Shown here in pieces: positions 37,088 through 45,866 of a stretch of 64,000 bases of DNA. The DNA comes from Acidobacteriaceae bacterium (GTDB lineage Bacteria > Acidobacteriota > Terriglobia > Terriglobales > Acidobacteriaceae). The position numbers and the translations under genes were made by a program. The stretch is taken from positions 186,001 through 250,000 of the forward strand of contig DASZBM010000010.1 in NCBI GenBank assembly GCA_035944135.1. Direction: 5' to 3'. The notes beneath the pieces were generated by a model. It was given only the letters and a program-made list of their open reading frames with translations. It had not been told where the DNA came from and did no database searches. Each line of letters opens with the position of its first letter. Within the stretch, counting starts at the first letter, position 1.

Positions 37088-37468
37088 ATGCCTGCCGCCA
37101 AACACCTTCCCCTCACCAAGCTCGAGCTCCAGCTCATGCAGGTCATCTGGCGGCGCGGTGCCAGCACTGTGAGCGAAGTTCAGGAGTGCCTTGACCAGCA
37201 GCTCGCCTACACCACCGTCCAGACGATGCTGAACATCCTGCTCCGCAAGGGCAAGGTGAAGCGCCAGCTTCGCGGCCGCGCCTTCGTCTACAGCGCCGCC
37301 GTCACCGAAGAGAAGGCCTCGACCAACGCGCTGAAAGATCTCATCGACCGCATGTTCGGCGGCTCCAGTGAAGAACTGGTGATGAGCCTCATCAAGAGCC
37401 GCCAGCTTGATCCCGAAAAGATCGCCGAGCTCACGCGTCGTCTCGAAGAAGAGGAGGGCAGCCGATGA
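37088..37468 (+). CDS. BlaI/MecI/CopY family transcriptional repressor
   Basis: Dimeric winged-helix repressor of 126 aa. LTKLELQLMQVIWRRGASTV, then EVQECL, AYTTVQTMLNILLRKGKVKR and RGRAFVYSAAV are the BlaI DNA-binding domain; the C-terminal helix LIDRMFGGSSEELVMSLIKS is the dimerisation part with the region normally cut on induction. It overlaps the M56 gene by an ATGA, so repressor and sensor-protease are coupled. A promoter and palindromic operator lie immediately upstream. Confidence 0.95.
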   Translation: MPAAKHLPLTKLELQLMQVIWRRGASTVSEVQECLDQQLAYTTVQTMLNILLRKGKVKRQLRGRAFVYSAAVTEEKASTNALKDLIDRMFGGSSEELVMSLIKSRQLDPEKIAELTRRLEEEEGSR

Positions 37469-39204
37469 CGCACCTCGAACTCACCCTCCTCAATTACCTC
37501 CTGAACTCGCTCTGGCAGACCCCCGTCATCTTCCTGTTCGCCGTACTCGCCGCGCGGATCACAGCATCTGCCGGGCCGCGGACACAACATCGCATCTGGG
37601 TGACAGCGCTCATCCTCGAAGCCCTCCTGCCCGCGTGCGCCTTTGGTCCCAGCCTGCGCGGCATGCTGCTCTCATTCATGCACAGCGCCCATAGCCGTGT
37701 CACAACGCAAACGACGCTCCTCGGCGTGACCGCGCCCGCCCCTGGCAGCCCGCATCTCGTTGCGCTCGCCGAATCTGTCGCACTCGTTGCGTACATTGCT
37801 GCGTCTTTGTACTTCGCCGTGCGCCTCGCTGTTCGTCTTCACCGCACGCGCGCGCTTCGCCACACAGCGCAGCCCATCGTCCTCACCGGCGAACCGCTCG
37901 CCCTATGGAATCGCTGCGCTCGCATCTTCGGGATCGACGACGCGCACCTTGCAGCATCGGCTCACGTCGTCGGCCCTTCCACCATCGGAATCCGTCGCCG
38001 CACCATCCTTGTTCCACCCACGCTGCTCACGTCGATCTCCTGCGAAGACCTCGCAGCGGCTCTCGCGCACGAGTTCGCACACATGCGCCGCCGCGACTTC
38101 GCAAGAAATCTCCTCTACGAATTCATTGCACTGCCCATTGCCTGGCATCCGCTGCTCTGGCTCACGCGGCTTCGCATCGCTGAATCACGAGAGATGGTGT
38201 GCGACGAGATCGCCGCGCGCGCCACGCACGGCGCCACCCGCTACGCGCATTCACTTCTCCGGCTCGCCGAATCTTTCTCGCGCCCAACGCCGGCCGCTAC
38301 CCTTCACGCCATCGGAATCCTTGACGCCAACGTCCTTGAGAGGAGAGTCATGAAACTCACGCGCATCCATTCCATCACCGCAGTCTCTCGCCGCGCCGCC
38401 ATCATTGCCGCTGTCGCTCTCGGCATCGCAACCTGTGCCTCTGCCATGTCGCTGCGCCTCGAGGTCCCCACCAGCGCCATACTCTCTGCTCACACAGTTT
38501 CCCCAGCACCCGCCTTCATCGCGTCCGGCTCGCAGCAGCCAGATGGCCCCATTAGAGTTGCCGGTGGCATCGCCGCCGGCCAGATCATCTCCAAGGTCGA
38601 TCCCATCTATCCGCCCATAGCCAGAGCCGCGGGCATCGCGGGCGCAGTCGTTCTCCACGCAATCATTGGGGCAGATGGAACCATTCAACAGTTGGCCGTC
38701 ATCTCCGGCCCACCAATGCTCGTGGGGTCCGCCATGGATGCAGTAAGGCAGTGGGTCTACAAGCCCTACCTGCTCAATGGCGAGCCCGTCAAAGTCGATA
38801 CGACGATCACCGTCAACTACTCTCTCGACCCACAGAAGACTCCGCCGCCACCGCCGCCACCATCCGCAAACAATGCCAGGGAAGACACCTACCAGATAAC
38901 AGGGACCGACGGCGAGGTATACAACGTCGGCGGATCGGTTCGCCCGCCGGTCGCCATCTACGCGCCCGACCCCGAGTACACGGAAGCCGCACGTAAGGCC
39001 AAGCTCTCCGGCAACGTCATCGTTTCGCTGGTCGTCGACAGCGACGGCGAGCCGCAGAATGTCCGCGTCGCGCGAGGCCTGGGCAATGAGCTCGACGAGA
39101 AGGCCGTCGGAGCCGTGCAGCAGTACAAATTCAAACCCGCAACACGAAACGGCGAGCCCGTCTCCACCTACCTCAACATCGCCGTCAACTTCCAAATCTT
39201 CTGA
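37465..39204 (+). CDS. M56 family (BlaR1-like) membrane metallopeptidase with two TonB C-terminal domains
   Basis: 579 aa. The N-terminal half has membrane helices (about residues 15-32, 47-60, 98-120) and the zinc site HEFAHMRRRDF (His202, Glu203, His206). A further membrane segment is near 313-333. In place of the penicillin-binding sensor domain of BlaR1 the outer part has two TonB-like domains: residues about 365-450 (SKVDPIYPPIARAAGIAGAV, WVYKPYLLNGEPV) and 490-579 (APDPEYTEAARKAKLSGNVI, YKFKPATRNGEPV). They are joined by a Pro-rich linker. It is cotranscribed with BlaI, which it probably cleaves on signal. The inducer is unknown. Confidence 0.93.
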   Translation: MTHLELTLLNYLLNSLWQTPVIFLFAVLAARITASAGPRTQHRIWVTALILEALLPACAFGPSLRGMLLSFMHSAHSRVTTQTTLLGVTAPAPGSPHLVALAESVALVAYIAASLYFAVRLAVRLHRTRALRHTAQPIVLTGEPLALWNRCARIFGIDDAHLAASAHVVGPSTIGIRRRTILVPPTLLTSISCEDLAAALAHEFAHMRRRDFARNLLYEFIALPIAWHPLLWLTRLRIAESREMVCDEIAARATHGATRYAHSLLRLAESFSRPTPAATLHAIGILDANVLERRVMKLTRIHSITAVSRRAAIIAAVALGIATCASAMSLRLEVPTSAILSAHTVSPAPAFIASGSQQPDGPIRVAGGIAAGQIISKVDPIYPPIARAAGIAGAVVLHAIIGADGTIQQLAVISGPPMLVGSAMDAVRQWVYKPYLLNGEPVKVDTTITVNYSLDPQKTPPPPPPPSANNAREDTYQITGTDGEVYNVGGSVRPPVAIYAPDPEYTEAARKAKLSGNVIVSLVVDSDGEPQNVRVARGLGNELDEKAVGAVQQYKFKPATRNGEPVSTYLNIAVNFQIF

Positions 39205-39240
39205 GCAGAAGAATCCACTAACTAAGAACTACTACTCGCC

Positions 39241-39624
39241 TCACCGCATCTCCGCGGTCCACGCCCCACCCGGCTTGCACTCCCCGCCGGACGTCCCATT
39301 CGTTACGTGCCCGTCCACCAGTTTTCCCGTGCGATAGCATCCACCCTCACTCGGCACGATCAACACCGTGGCGTCTTCCGCCACCAGGATTTTCACCTCG
39401 TGCCCTGATCGATCCTCGAAGACCGCAACGCCCGGCTCGCCGATGCCCGGCACCAGCTTGTACTTTGCCTTTCCGCCGTCGGCATAGTGCACTGTCCATT
39501 CGCTGCCCGCGCGCGACGTCTGCGTTGCACTTGTATTCAACTCGGGCGTCTGTCCCAACGCCACGCCGCACATCGCCAGCGCAGCCCATGCACATCTGCC
39601 GGCCCATCTCCCGGTACTGCGCAT
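39241..39624 (-). CDS. Hypothetical secreted protein, 127 aa
   Basis: Unrecognised. ATG 39624 gives the signal peptide MRSTGRWAGRCAWAALAMCG, cut near LGQ. The mature part SEWTVHYADGGKAKYKLVPG, VAVFEDRSGHEVKILVAEDA and VPSEGGCYRTGKLVDGHVT looks like a small beta-rich domain. Two Cys remain after processing (GGCYRTG, GGECKPG) and could form a disulfide. The frame is open upstream to 39960 but without a signal. It converges with the BlaI/M56 operon. Confidence 0.65.
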   Translation of the reverse strand: MRSTGRWAGRCAWAALAMCGVALGQTPELNTSATQTSRAGSEWTVHYADGGKAKYKLVPGIGEPGVAVFEDRSGHEVKILVAEDATVLIVPSEGGCYRTGKLVDGHVTNGTSGGECKPGGAWTAEMR

Positions 39625-39891
39625 CACGTTCGGCACTCGCAGCCCTCCGGCCAAACCCTCTGCACTCTTAGACTCCCAATTGCTCTTCTTTGTACCACTC
39701 CCGGCGGCCCTCCGCGCGCCAGAAAACCTGTCGTGACAAGCTGCGTCGTACTCCGTTACATCTGCCGGAAATACTTGCCACACCGTGACAATCGTATGAC
39801 ACCCTCGCGCACCCGCCTCACTACGCTCACATTCAGCCGGATCGTATCCGCGCTGCGCCTCTGCCCGACCAGAGCGCCCCAGTGAGGCACC

Positions 39892-41544
39892 ATGAGCCGC
39901 ATCACTATCTTTCTGCTCGCCGCCCTCTGCGTCCTGCTCGGCCCGCTGCCCTCCGCGCACGCACAGGCTTATGTCGTCACCAATCTCGTCTCTGACGGCT
40001 CCGTCACCGCCACCACCATGGATCCGGGCTTCCTCAATCCGTGGGGGATCTCCGTCAGCGGCACCTGGTGGATCAGCACTGCCAACACCGGCTACAGCTA
40101 TGTCGTCCCCGCTACTACAGATGCCATCGCCTTTAAGGTCGTCATCCCGGCTGCTTCAGGAACCGGCACAGGTGCGCCCGCCGGCTCCGCCACCACCGCC
40201 GGAGCGACCGGCATGGTTCTCTCCAACGGCACCAAAGCGTCCTTCCTCTTCTCCACGCTCGACGGCGCCGTCTACGGCTGGAACTCCAAGCTCGGCACCA
40301 GCGGCGCCGTCACTCTCTCAGCCATCAACAGCTCTTCCGCCGCCGCCTCCTATCCCGGCCTCGCCATCCTCAATCCCAACGCCACCAGCAGCTACATCCT
40401 CCTTCCCAACTTCGGCGCCGGCAACAAAGTCGAGGTCTACGACAGCACCTTCAAACCCACCACTCTCTCCGGCTCCTTCACCGATCCCAACCTTCCCTCC
40501 GGCTACTCTCCATGGTCGATTCAAATCCTCAATAACCAGGTCTGGGTCGCGTACGCACTCCGCGGCTCCTCCGCGCCCTACGCGCCCACCCTCGGCGCCG
40601 GCAACGGGATCGTCGACGTCTTCGACACCAGCGGCAACTTCGTCGCCCGCGCCGTCACCGGAGGCAATCTCAACGCGCCCTGGGGCATCGCCTTCGCGCC
40701 CGCCACAGGCTTCGGCATCTTCTCCGGCGACCTTCTCATCGGCAACTTCGGCGACGGTCACATCAACGTCTACGACCCCAAAAACAGCTACGCGTACCTC
40801 GGCCAGCTCGTCGACTCCACCGGCAAGCCACTCGTCTACGCCTCACTCTGGAGCCTCCTCACCGGCGGCACGCCCATCCTCAACAGCACTTCCGTCAGCG
40901 GAGGCAGCCTCACCTCGGTCTACCTCACCGCCGGCCTCGCCAACCAGCAGCACGGCCTCCTCGCCGCCATCAACAGCTCCACCGTCTCCGGAGCCTCACC
41001 AACCTTCGCCTTCAGCTCCTCCGCCTCCTCCGCCACCGTCACCGACGGCAACACCGCCACCTTCACGCTCGCCGCTGTCCCGGTTAACGGCTATAGCGGC
41101 ACCATGACCTTCACCTGCAGCGGCCTTCCGGTGAACAGCGTCTGCATCTTCTCGCCCTACACCCTGAGCGTCGCGTCAAATGCCCCCGCAAGCACCACGC
41201 TTAGCATCACCACCATGGGCTCCAAGGCCAGCATGGGATTTATCCACTATCACCATGGCATGCCTCCCTTCGCCTTAGCCTCGATCGTTCCGTTGTCGCT
41301 GCTTCCGCTGGCAATGTTCGTTCGCCGCCGTCGCAGCTCCTCGCGAGCTCTGCGGCTCTTCGGCCCACTCGCCATTCTGGTCCTCGGTTATGCTGCGACC
41401 GTTCTCGTCCTCGGCTGCGGCAACAGCGCATCGCCAGCCACAACACCGCCCTCCACGCCCACCGGCAACTCAATCGTCACTGTCACCGCGACACCCTCGG
41501 GCGGCGCACCCCAGCAAACCTCCATCGCCTTGACCGTTCAGTAG
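39892..41544 (+). CDS. TIGR03118 family protein with C-terminal membrane anchor
   Basis: Exported protein of 550 aa. Signal peptide SRITIFLLAALCVLLGPLPS, cut near AHAQA. AYVVTNLVSDGSVTATTMDP, then GFLNPWGIS, is the family start; the body has beta-propeller-like repeats (NAPWGIAFAPATGFGIFSGD, LLIGNFGDGHINVYDP). A short Ig-like segment (YSGTMTFTCSGLPVNSVCIF) follows, then two membrane stretches (PPFALASIVPLSLLPLAMFV and FGPLAILVLGYAATVLVLGC) and a Ser/Thr/Pro tail. Length and order fit proteins common in Acidobacteriota. Role unknown; probably a cell-surface protein. Confidence 0.9.
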   Translation: MSRITIFLLAALCVLLGPLPSAHAQAYVVTNLVSDGSVTATTMDPGFLNPWGISVSGTWWISTANTGYSYVVPATTDAIAFKVVIPAASGTGTGAPAGSATTAGATGMVLSNGTKASFLFSTLDGAVYGWNSKLGTSGAVTLSAINSSSAAASYPGLAILNPNATSSYILLPNFGAGNKVEVYDSTFKPTTLSGSFTDPNLPSGYSPWSIQILNNQVWVAYALRGSSAPYAPTLGAGNGIVDVFDTSGNFVARAVTGGNLNAPWGIAFAPATGFGIFSGDLLIGNFGDGHINVYDPKNSYAYLGQLVDSTGKPLVYASLWSLLTGGTPILNSTSVSGGSLTSVYLTAGLANQQHGLLAAINSSTVSGASPTFAFSSSASSATVTDGNTATFTLAAVPVNGYSGTMTFTCSGLPVNSVCIFSPYTLSVASNAPASTTLSITTMGSKASMGFIHYHHGMPPFALASIVPLSLLPLAMFVRRRRSSSRALRLFGPLAILVLGYAATVLVLGCGNSASPATTPPSTPTGNSIVTVTATPSGGAPQQTSIALTVQ

Positions 41545-41610
41545 ATCGCACGAACTCTCCATTACGGGTGCCGGTGAAGGGTGCCCACAAAACTCGAGCA
41601 CAACTCCTGT

Positions 41611-41708
41611 TCGGCCTCTGACCCAATAGAATCAAGATTTTGCGCATTGAGGTCCAAGGCTAAGTGCAATCGTTTGAAGATTTTGCACAAAAATGACGGG
41701 GAGGGGGC
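41611..41708 (-). repeat. Dispersed GCAAAAT/TTGGACTTAG repeat, copy A
   Basis: Read on the minus strand: CCCCCTCCCCG, TCA, TTTTTGTGCAAAATCTTCAA, then ATTGCACTTAG, TTGGACC, and a second unit GCGCAAAATCTTGATTCTAT followed by TGGG. It is a near match to the element at 54243-54365. It lies directly after the stop of rnr on the minus strand and so may be part of its 3' end. The sequence has an AT-rich core unlike its surroundings. Confidence 0.75.
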
Positions 41709-44411
41709 CTACCGCCGCCTCTTCTTCGAAGTGGACTTCTCGCGCGTCGGCTTCCGCGGCCCGCTCCCCGCCACCGGCTCCGTCCCCGGAAGCAGCGCAA
41801 ACTGCAGCCGCATCTGCTGACGATCGACCCGGTCCAGGATCACCTCGACCCGCTCGCCCACCCTGAAGCAGTGCCCCGTCCGCGCCCCGCAGATCGTCCT
41901 GTCCGTTTCCCGAAACGTATAGTAGTCCCCCGCCAGCGACGCGATCGGCACCAGCCCCTCGATGAACAGCTCATCGAGCTCCACAAAAAATCCATACTTT
42001 GTAACCGAGAGGATGATGGCCTTGAAGTCATCGCCGACCTTGTCAGCCATGAACCGCATCTTCTTCCACTCCATCAGCTCCCGCTCCGCGTCCGCCGCCC
42101 TGCGCTCCGCCTGCGAGCTCTCCACCGCAATATCACTTAATTCCTGTGCCCCAATCGGCCCATCACTTTCGCTTGCCTTGCCCGATCTCTGATCTCTGTT
42201 CTCTGATCTCTCCAACTTCCATGGCTGGGGATCATCACTCCTGATCGCTCCTCCGCGCGGATCGGCGCCGTTGCGCAGCATTGCACGCAGCAGCCGATGC
42301 ACGATCAGATCCGGATAGCGCCGAATCGGCGAGGTGAAGTGCGTGTAGCAGGGACTCGCCAGCGCGAAGTGCCCCTCGTTCTGCTCCGCGTATCTCGCCT
42401 GCTTCAGCGATCGCAGCATCAGGTACGCGAGGATCCGCTCCTCAGGATGCCCACTGATCCGCCGCACCAGCCGCTGATACATCTGCGGAGTCACCGGAAT
42501 GCTCTCGGGAATCTCATGTTTCTGCACATCGCGCGCGCCTCGCCCGCGCGCCGAAGACCGTAGAGACGCCCTGCGGTCCGCCTTCATCGTCATGCGTTTC
42601 ACCGGCAGTGAGCCTATGCCCAGCGTCTGCCCGAAGCTCGCCGCGGTCTCTTCGAACTCGACGATCCGTTTCGGGTCTGGCATCTCGTGGATGCGATAGA
42701 TGGAGGCAATGCCCTGATCGCGCAGCCACGTCGCCACACACTCGTTCGCGCTAAGCATGAACTCTTCTATGAGTCTGTGCGCCCAGCCGCGCTCCGAACG
42801 CACAATCGCCTTCATGTTTCCGTCGGGATCGAACTCCACGACTGGCTCGGGAAGGTCGAAGTCGATGGAGCCACGCCGCTGCCGCTTCGCATTCAGGCGC
42901 AGCGCGAGTTCCAGCATCGCGTCGAACGCGTCAGGCATCTCCGGTTGCCCGGCTGCAACGCGCTCGCGCTCGGCGAAGTCCTCCGCGCTCGGTTCGGGCG
43001 TGACATTCGATCTCTGATCTCTGTTCTCTGATCTCCGCGGAGAGGCATTCAGGCAGTGCTGCACGCTTGTATAGGTGCAACGGCGAGCGCTGCGGATGAT
43101 GCCTTCACACACGCGATACGCGACGATTTCGCCGCGCGGATCAATCTCCATCACGCAGCTCTGCACCAGCCGATCTTCGTTGGGCAGCAGCGAGCACATG
43201 CCGCTCGAGAGCGCATGCGGAAGCATCGGAACCGCTCGATCAGGAAAGTAGACGCTCGTTCCGCGCACGCGTGCCTCTGTATCAATCGCCGTCGCGGGCT
43301 GGACGTACCAGCTCACATCGGCGATATGTACCTGCAGCTCGGTGTTGCCGTTCGCCAGCGGCCGCACCAGCACAGCGTCGTCGAAGTCGCGCGCCGTCTC
43401 GCCGTCGATGGTGACGACCGGCAATCCACGGAAGTCCTCGCGACGAGCAAGCTCATCCTCCTCGAGGCTCGCGACCGTCTCCTTCGAGCGCTCGTGCGCC
43501 TCCGCGATCACCTTTGTGGGAAAGGTGTGAGGCAGATGGTGCTTGCGGATGACAATCTCCACGTCGACCCCGAACGCGTCCGGTGGACCGAGCACCTCGA
43601 TGATGCGTCCCCGCGCCGGACGTCCTTGCGCAGGGAACTGCGTCAGCTCGACATCGACGGCGAGACCTTCGAGCGGCCAGCGAGGATCTTTAGGTTCCCA
43701 CTGCGCGCGCTGGGCCCGAGCCTCTTCGCCGAGCATGCGGTGTTCGGAGTTGATAGCGGCGGCGACTTCCTCGGCCCCTTCCGGAATCTCGATCCAGCCG
43801 GCGACACGCTCGTCGAACGGCCGCACGAAGTTGCCGCGCGGTTCATTCAGCCCGAAGTCGCGTGTATCGCGCGTGCTGCGTCTTCGCACCTGATTGCGGG
43901 CGTAGTGGAAGATTCCGACGACCGTCGGATTGCGGCGCGTCAGCACGCGCATGATGCGGCCGGAGCGTCGTCCGTCGCGCCCCGGCGGTGCCTCATCCAC
44001 CAGGACCAGGTCACCCTGCATGGCCCCGCTGATCTCGTTGGGCGGGATGAATAGGTCTTCGCCTTGCTCGGGACGGACGAAACCAAACCCGTCCCGATGC
44101 AGGTCGAGCCGGCCGCTCACCAGGCGTTCACGGCCGGAACGTGGAGCGGCCCCTTCCGCGCCTTTATCGGTTGAGGTGGTAGCCCTTGCCGGCCGCACGG
44201 CCTCCGGAACGGCCCAGGACTCACCGTCCACCCGCGCGAGGTCCCCGCGGGCCACCAGCCGGGTCAACTGTTCCAAAAGGAGACGCCGTTCGCGGCCTCC
44301 GCCTAAGCCAAGCTCCCGAATGAGCTGCTTGTAGCCGGCTCGGCCGTTGGCGGAACGGCGCACACGCGCAATCAGTTCCCGGTCCGTCCGGCTGTAGGGG
44401 CCTGCACTCAT
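41709..44411 (-). CDS. rnr: Ribonuclease R (RNB-domain 3'-5' exoribonuclease)
   Basis: Processive 3'-5' RNA exonuclease of 900 aa. Order: N-terminal winged-helix part (GYKQLIRELGLGGGRERRLL), a cold-shock-type OB domain (LHRDGFGFVRPEQGEDLFIP), the RNB core with catalytic Asp residues in VVTIDGETARDFDDAVLV, then YTHFTSPIRRYPDLIVHRLL, and an S1 domain near the C-terminus (FKAIILSVTKYGFFVELDEL), ending in a basic tail. Two loops of the RNB part are longer than usual and each contains ENRDQRS, encoded by identical 28-bp heptad tracts (42183-42210 and 43008-43035). Both keep the frame. No second gene is linked to it. Confidence 0.95.
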   Translation of the reverse strand: MSAGPYSRTDRELIARVRRSANGRAGYKQLIRELGLGGGRERRLLLEQLTRLVARGDLARVDGESWAVPEAVRPARATTSTDKGAEGAAPRSGRERLVSGRLDLHRDGFGFVRPEQGEDLFIPPNEISGAMQGDLVLVDEAPPGRDGRRSGRIMRVLTRRNPTVVGIFHYARNQVRRRSTRDTRDFGLNEPRGNFVRPFDERVAGWIEIPEGAEEVAAAINSEHRMLGEEARAQRAQWEPKDPRWPLEGLAVDVELTQFPAQGRPARGRIIEVLGPPDAFGVDVEIVIRKHHLPHTFPTKVIAEAHERSKETVASLEEDELARREDFRGLPVVTIDGETARDFDDAVLVRPLANGNTELQVHIADVSWYVQPATAIDTEARVRGTSVYFPDRAVPMLPHALSSGMCSLLPNEDRLVQSCVMEIDPRGEIVAYRVCEGIIRSARRCTYTSVQHCLNASPRRSENRDQRSNVTPEPSAEDFAERERVAAGQPEMPDAFDAMLELALRLNAKRQRRGSIDFDLPEPVVEFDPDGNMKAIVRSERGWAHRLIEEFMLSANECVATWLRDQGIASIYRIHEMPDPKRIVEFEETAASFGQTLGIGSLPVKRMTMKADRRASLRSSARGRGARDVQKHEIPESIPVTPQMYQRLVRRISGHPEERILAYLMLRSLKQARYAEQNEGHFALASPCYTHFTSPIRRYPDLIVHRLLRAMLRNGADPRGGAIRSDDPQPWKLERSENRDQRSGKASESDGPIGAQELSDIAVESSQAERRAADAERELMEWKKMRFMADKVGDDFKAIILSVTKYGFFVELDELFIEGLVPIASLAGDYYTFRETDRTICGARTGHCFRVGERVEVILDRVDRQQMRLQFALLPGTEPVAGSGPRKPTREKSTSKKRRR
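42183..42210 (-). repeat. Heptad repeat tract inside rnr, copy 1
   Basis: Four 7-bp units of GATCTCT/GTTCTCT, identical over 28 bp to the tract at 43008-43035 and related to the arms at 27406-27500. On the coding strand it encodes part of ERSENRDQRSGKASE, in a loop after the FTSPIRRYPD motif. The family normally has a shorter loop here. Confidence 0.85.
43008..43035 (-). repeat. Heptad repeat tract inside rnr, copy 2
   Basis: Identical in 28 bp to the tract at 42183-42210 and read in the same frame (RRSENRDQRSNVTPE). It lies in a loop between the CTYTSVQHCL strand and the helix that carries LRLNAKRQRRGSIDFD. The loop is about 30 residues longer than expected from E. coli RNase R. Confidence 0.85.
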
Positions 44412-44498
44412 CTCGTCGAGAATAACCGGCTTTCCGGGTGTGGCGTATGGCTTTGGCGGGACGCTTCCGGAGCACTCAAAAAGCGACTTCGGTGCTAA

Positions 44499-44526
44499 GT
44501 TACCTTAGTAACAATTACTAAGTAAT
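44499..44526. promoter_or_regulatory. Two adjacent dyads between rnr and a small secreted peptide gene
   Basis: GTTAC-CTTA-GTAAC (44499-44512) and ATTACT-A-AGTAAT (44514-44526) lie side by side in an AT-rich patch. They are placed in the divergent promoter region, 87 bp from the rnr start and 114 bp from the small peptide gene. They look like tandem operator half-sites for a dimeric regulator; identity unknown. A TTGGACTTAG-type sequence (about 44550) follows. Confidence 0.5.
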
Positions 44527-44639
44527 ACATGGGTATCAAGCTCAATCCAATGGACTTAGGACAACCATGACGCTAAGGTTGTAGACGTCTGGCCAAGCCA
44601 GAAACTTTCTCACCAGATTCGATGCACCCAGGAGACCCC

Positions 44640-44816
44640 ATGAAGACCAATTTCGTTCGCGCCATCGTTATGTCCCTCACTTTCGCCGGCCTCGTGGCTC
44701 CCTCGATGACGTCTGCGAAGACCCCTGCTCCGGCCAAGACCGTTGCGAGCAGCTTCACTGGTCAGCCCGTTCCCCTGTGCCTGCCGGGCAGCGGCGATTA
44801 TTGCGGCATGCAGTAA
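44640..44816 (+). CDS. Small secreted peptide with two cysteines, 58 aa
   Basis: ATG 44640 has AGGAG five bases upstream. The precursor starts MKTNFVRAIVMSLTFAGLVA, a good signal peptide with a likely cut after TSA. The mature peptide is about 30 residues, KTPAPAKTVASSFTGQPVPL followed by CLPGSGDYCGMQ, with two Cys close to the C-terminus that could form a disulfide or serve as a modification site. I know no family for it. It stands alone, between tandem dyads upstream and a membrane protein gene 81 bp downstream. The role is open: secreted signal, toxin, or structural peptide. Confidence 0.7.
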   Translation: MKTNFVRAIVMSLTFAGLVAPSMTSAKTPAPAKTVASSFTGQPVPLCLPGSGDYCGMQ

Positions 44817-44897
44817 TCACTCTTAAGACGTACACGGAAGTGCTTGTTGGAATCACCCTCGCGGGGTAGCATATCCCTCGCGAGGGAGTTCTGTTCT

Positions 44898-45857
44898 ATG
44901 AGCAACGTCCTGTGGCTGCGGGATCTGAATATCGCCGACGGCATCATCTATTTTGGCGTTCTAGGGATCTTGTTGTATGGGCGCCAGTGGCGCAAATTCG
45001 CGCCATTAATGGGACTTCTTGCTGTAAGAGCCATCTCGGCATCGATTCTGGTTCCGCTGCTCTTCTTCCGGAAGGCCATCGGGTTAAGCATTCCTACGGC
45101 GTACGACATCTACTTCTACACCGCCTGGATCTCCGCGCTGGCCGAAGCGCTGCTCATTATTGGCATCATCTATCACGTCTACAACGAAGCGATGAGACCG
45201 ATGCAGGGATTGCAGCGCATCGGACGGATCATCTTCCGCTGGGTGGCTGTGGTTTCTATCGCCCTCTCGATTGCCATTGCCGCCGGACCGCATGCCTCCA
45301 GTGCTGGCGGTTGGGCCGGAAGCATCGCGGCGGCCGCTGGCCAGATACAGCAGGGCGTTTCGGTCCTCACCCTCTGCCTTCTTTTGTTCGTCTGCCTCGC
45401 AATCCGGCCGCTTGGGCTCACGTTCCGCAGCCGGATCTTTGGAACCGCCCTCGGGTTGGGCGTGACGACGACAGCCTTTCTCATTCAGGCCGCCTGGTTC
45501 GCTACCGTCGGGGCTCATTCGATGTATTCACCGGTTTACATCGTCGGCACGCTCGGTACATTAATTTCAGGTTGTGTGTGGGGAGCGTACTTCGCAATGC
45601 CTGAGCCGGAGCGGAAACTGATTCTGCTGCCGACGACCTCACCGTTCTTCACCTGGAATCGCATCTCAGAGGCGCTGGGCGATGAGCCCGGCTATGTGGC
45701 CGTTGCCGGATTCAAGCCGCAGATGCTTGCGGCGGCTGAGCTGAAGGTTCTCAGTTCGGCAAGCCATAAGCAGGAGCGGCTCCCCGCAAGCGCGCATCCA
45801 GCAAATGAAGCTCGCCCGGCTGCGGCGCTGCAGCATCCTCTCGCTGTCTCTCAGTAA
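44898..45857 (+). CDS. Hypothetical seven-helix membrane protein
   Basis: 319 aa from ATG 44898, with GAGGGAG upstream. About seven hydrophobic helices (near residues 15-30, 36-55, 72-92, 113-130, 150-170, 182-205, 210-232), followed by a cytoplasmic tail of about 80 residues (PFFTWNRISEALGDEPGYVA). Similar seven-helix proteins of unknown function are frequent in this kind of genome. It starts 81 bp after the small secreted peptide gene on the same strand. Confidence 0.75.
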   Translation: MSNVLWLRDLNIADGIIYFGVLGILLYGRQWRKFAPLMGLLAVRAISASILVPLLFFRKAIGLSIPTAYDIYFYTAWISALAEALLIIGIIYHVYNEAMRPMQGLQRIGRIIFRWVAVVSIALSIAIAAGPHASSAGGWAGSIAAAAGQIQQGVSVLTLCLLLFVCLAIRPLGLTFRSRIFGTALGLGVTTTAFLIQAAWFATVGAHSMYSPVYIVGTLGTLISGCVWGAYFAMPEPERKLILLPTTSPFFTWNRISEALGDEPGYVAVAGFKPQMLAAAELKVLSSASHKQERLPASAHPANEARPAAALQHPLAVSQ

Positions 45858-45866
45858 ACTGGGCCG

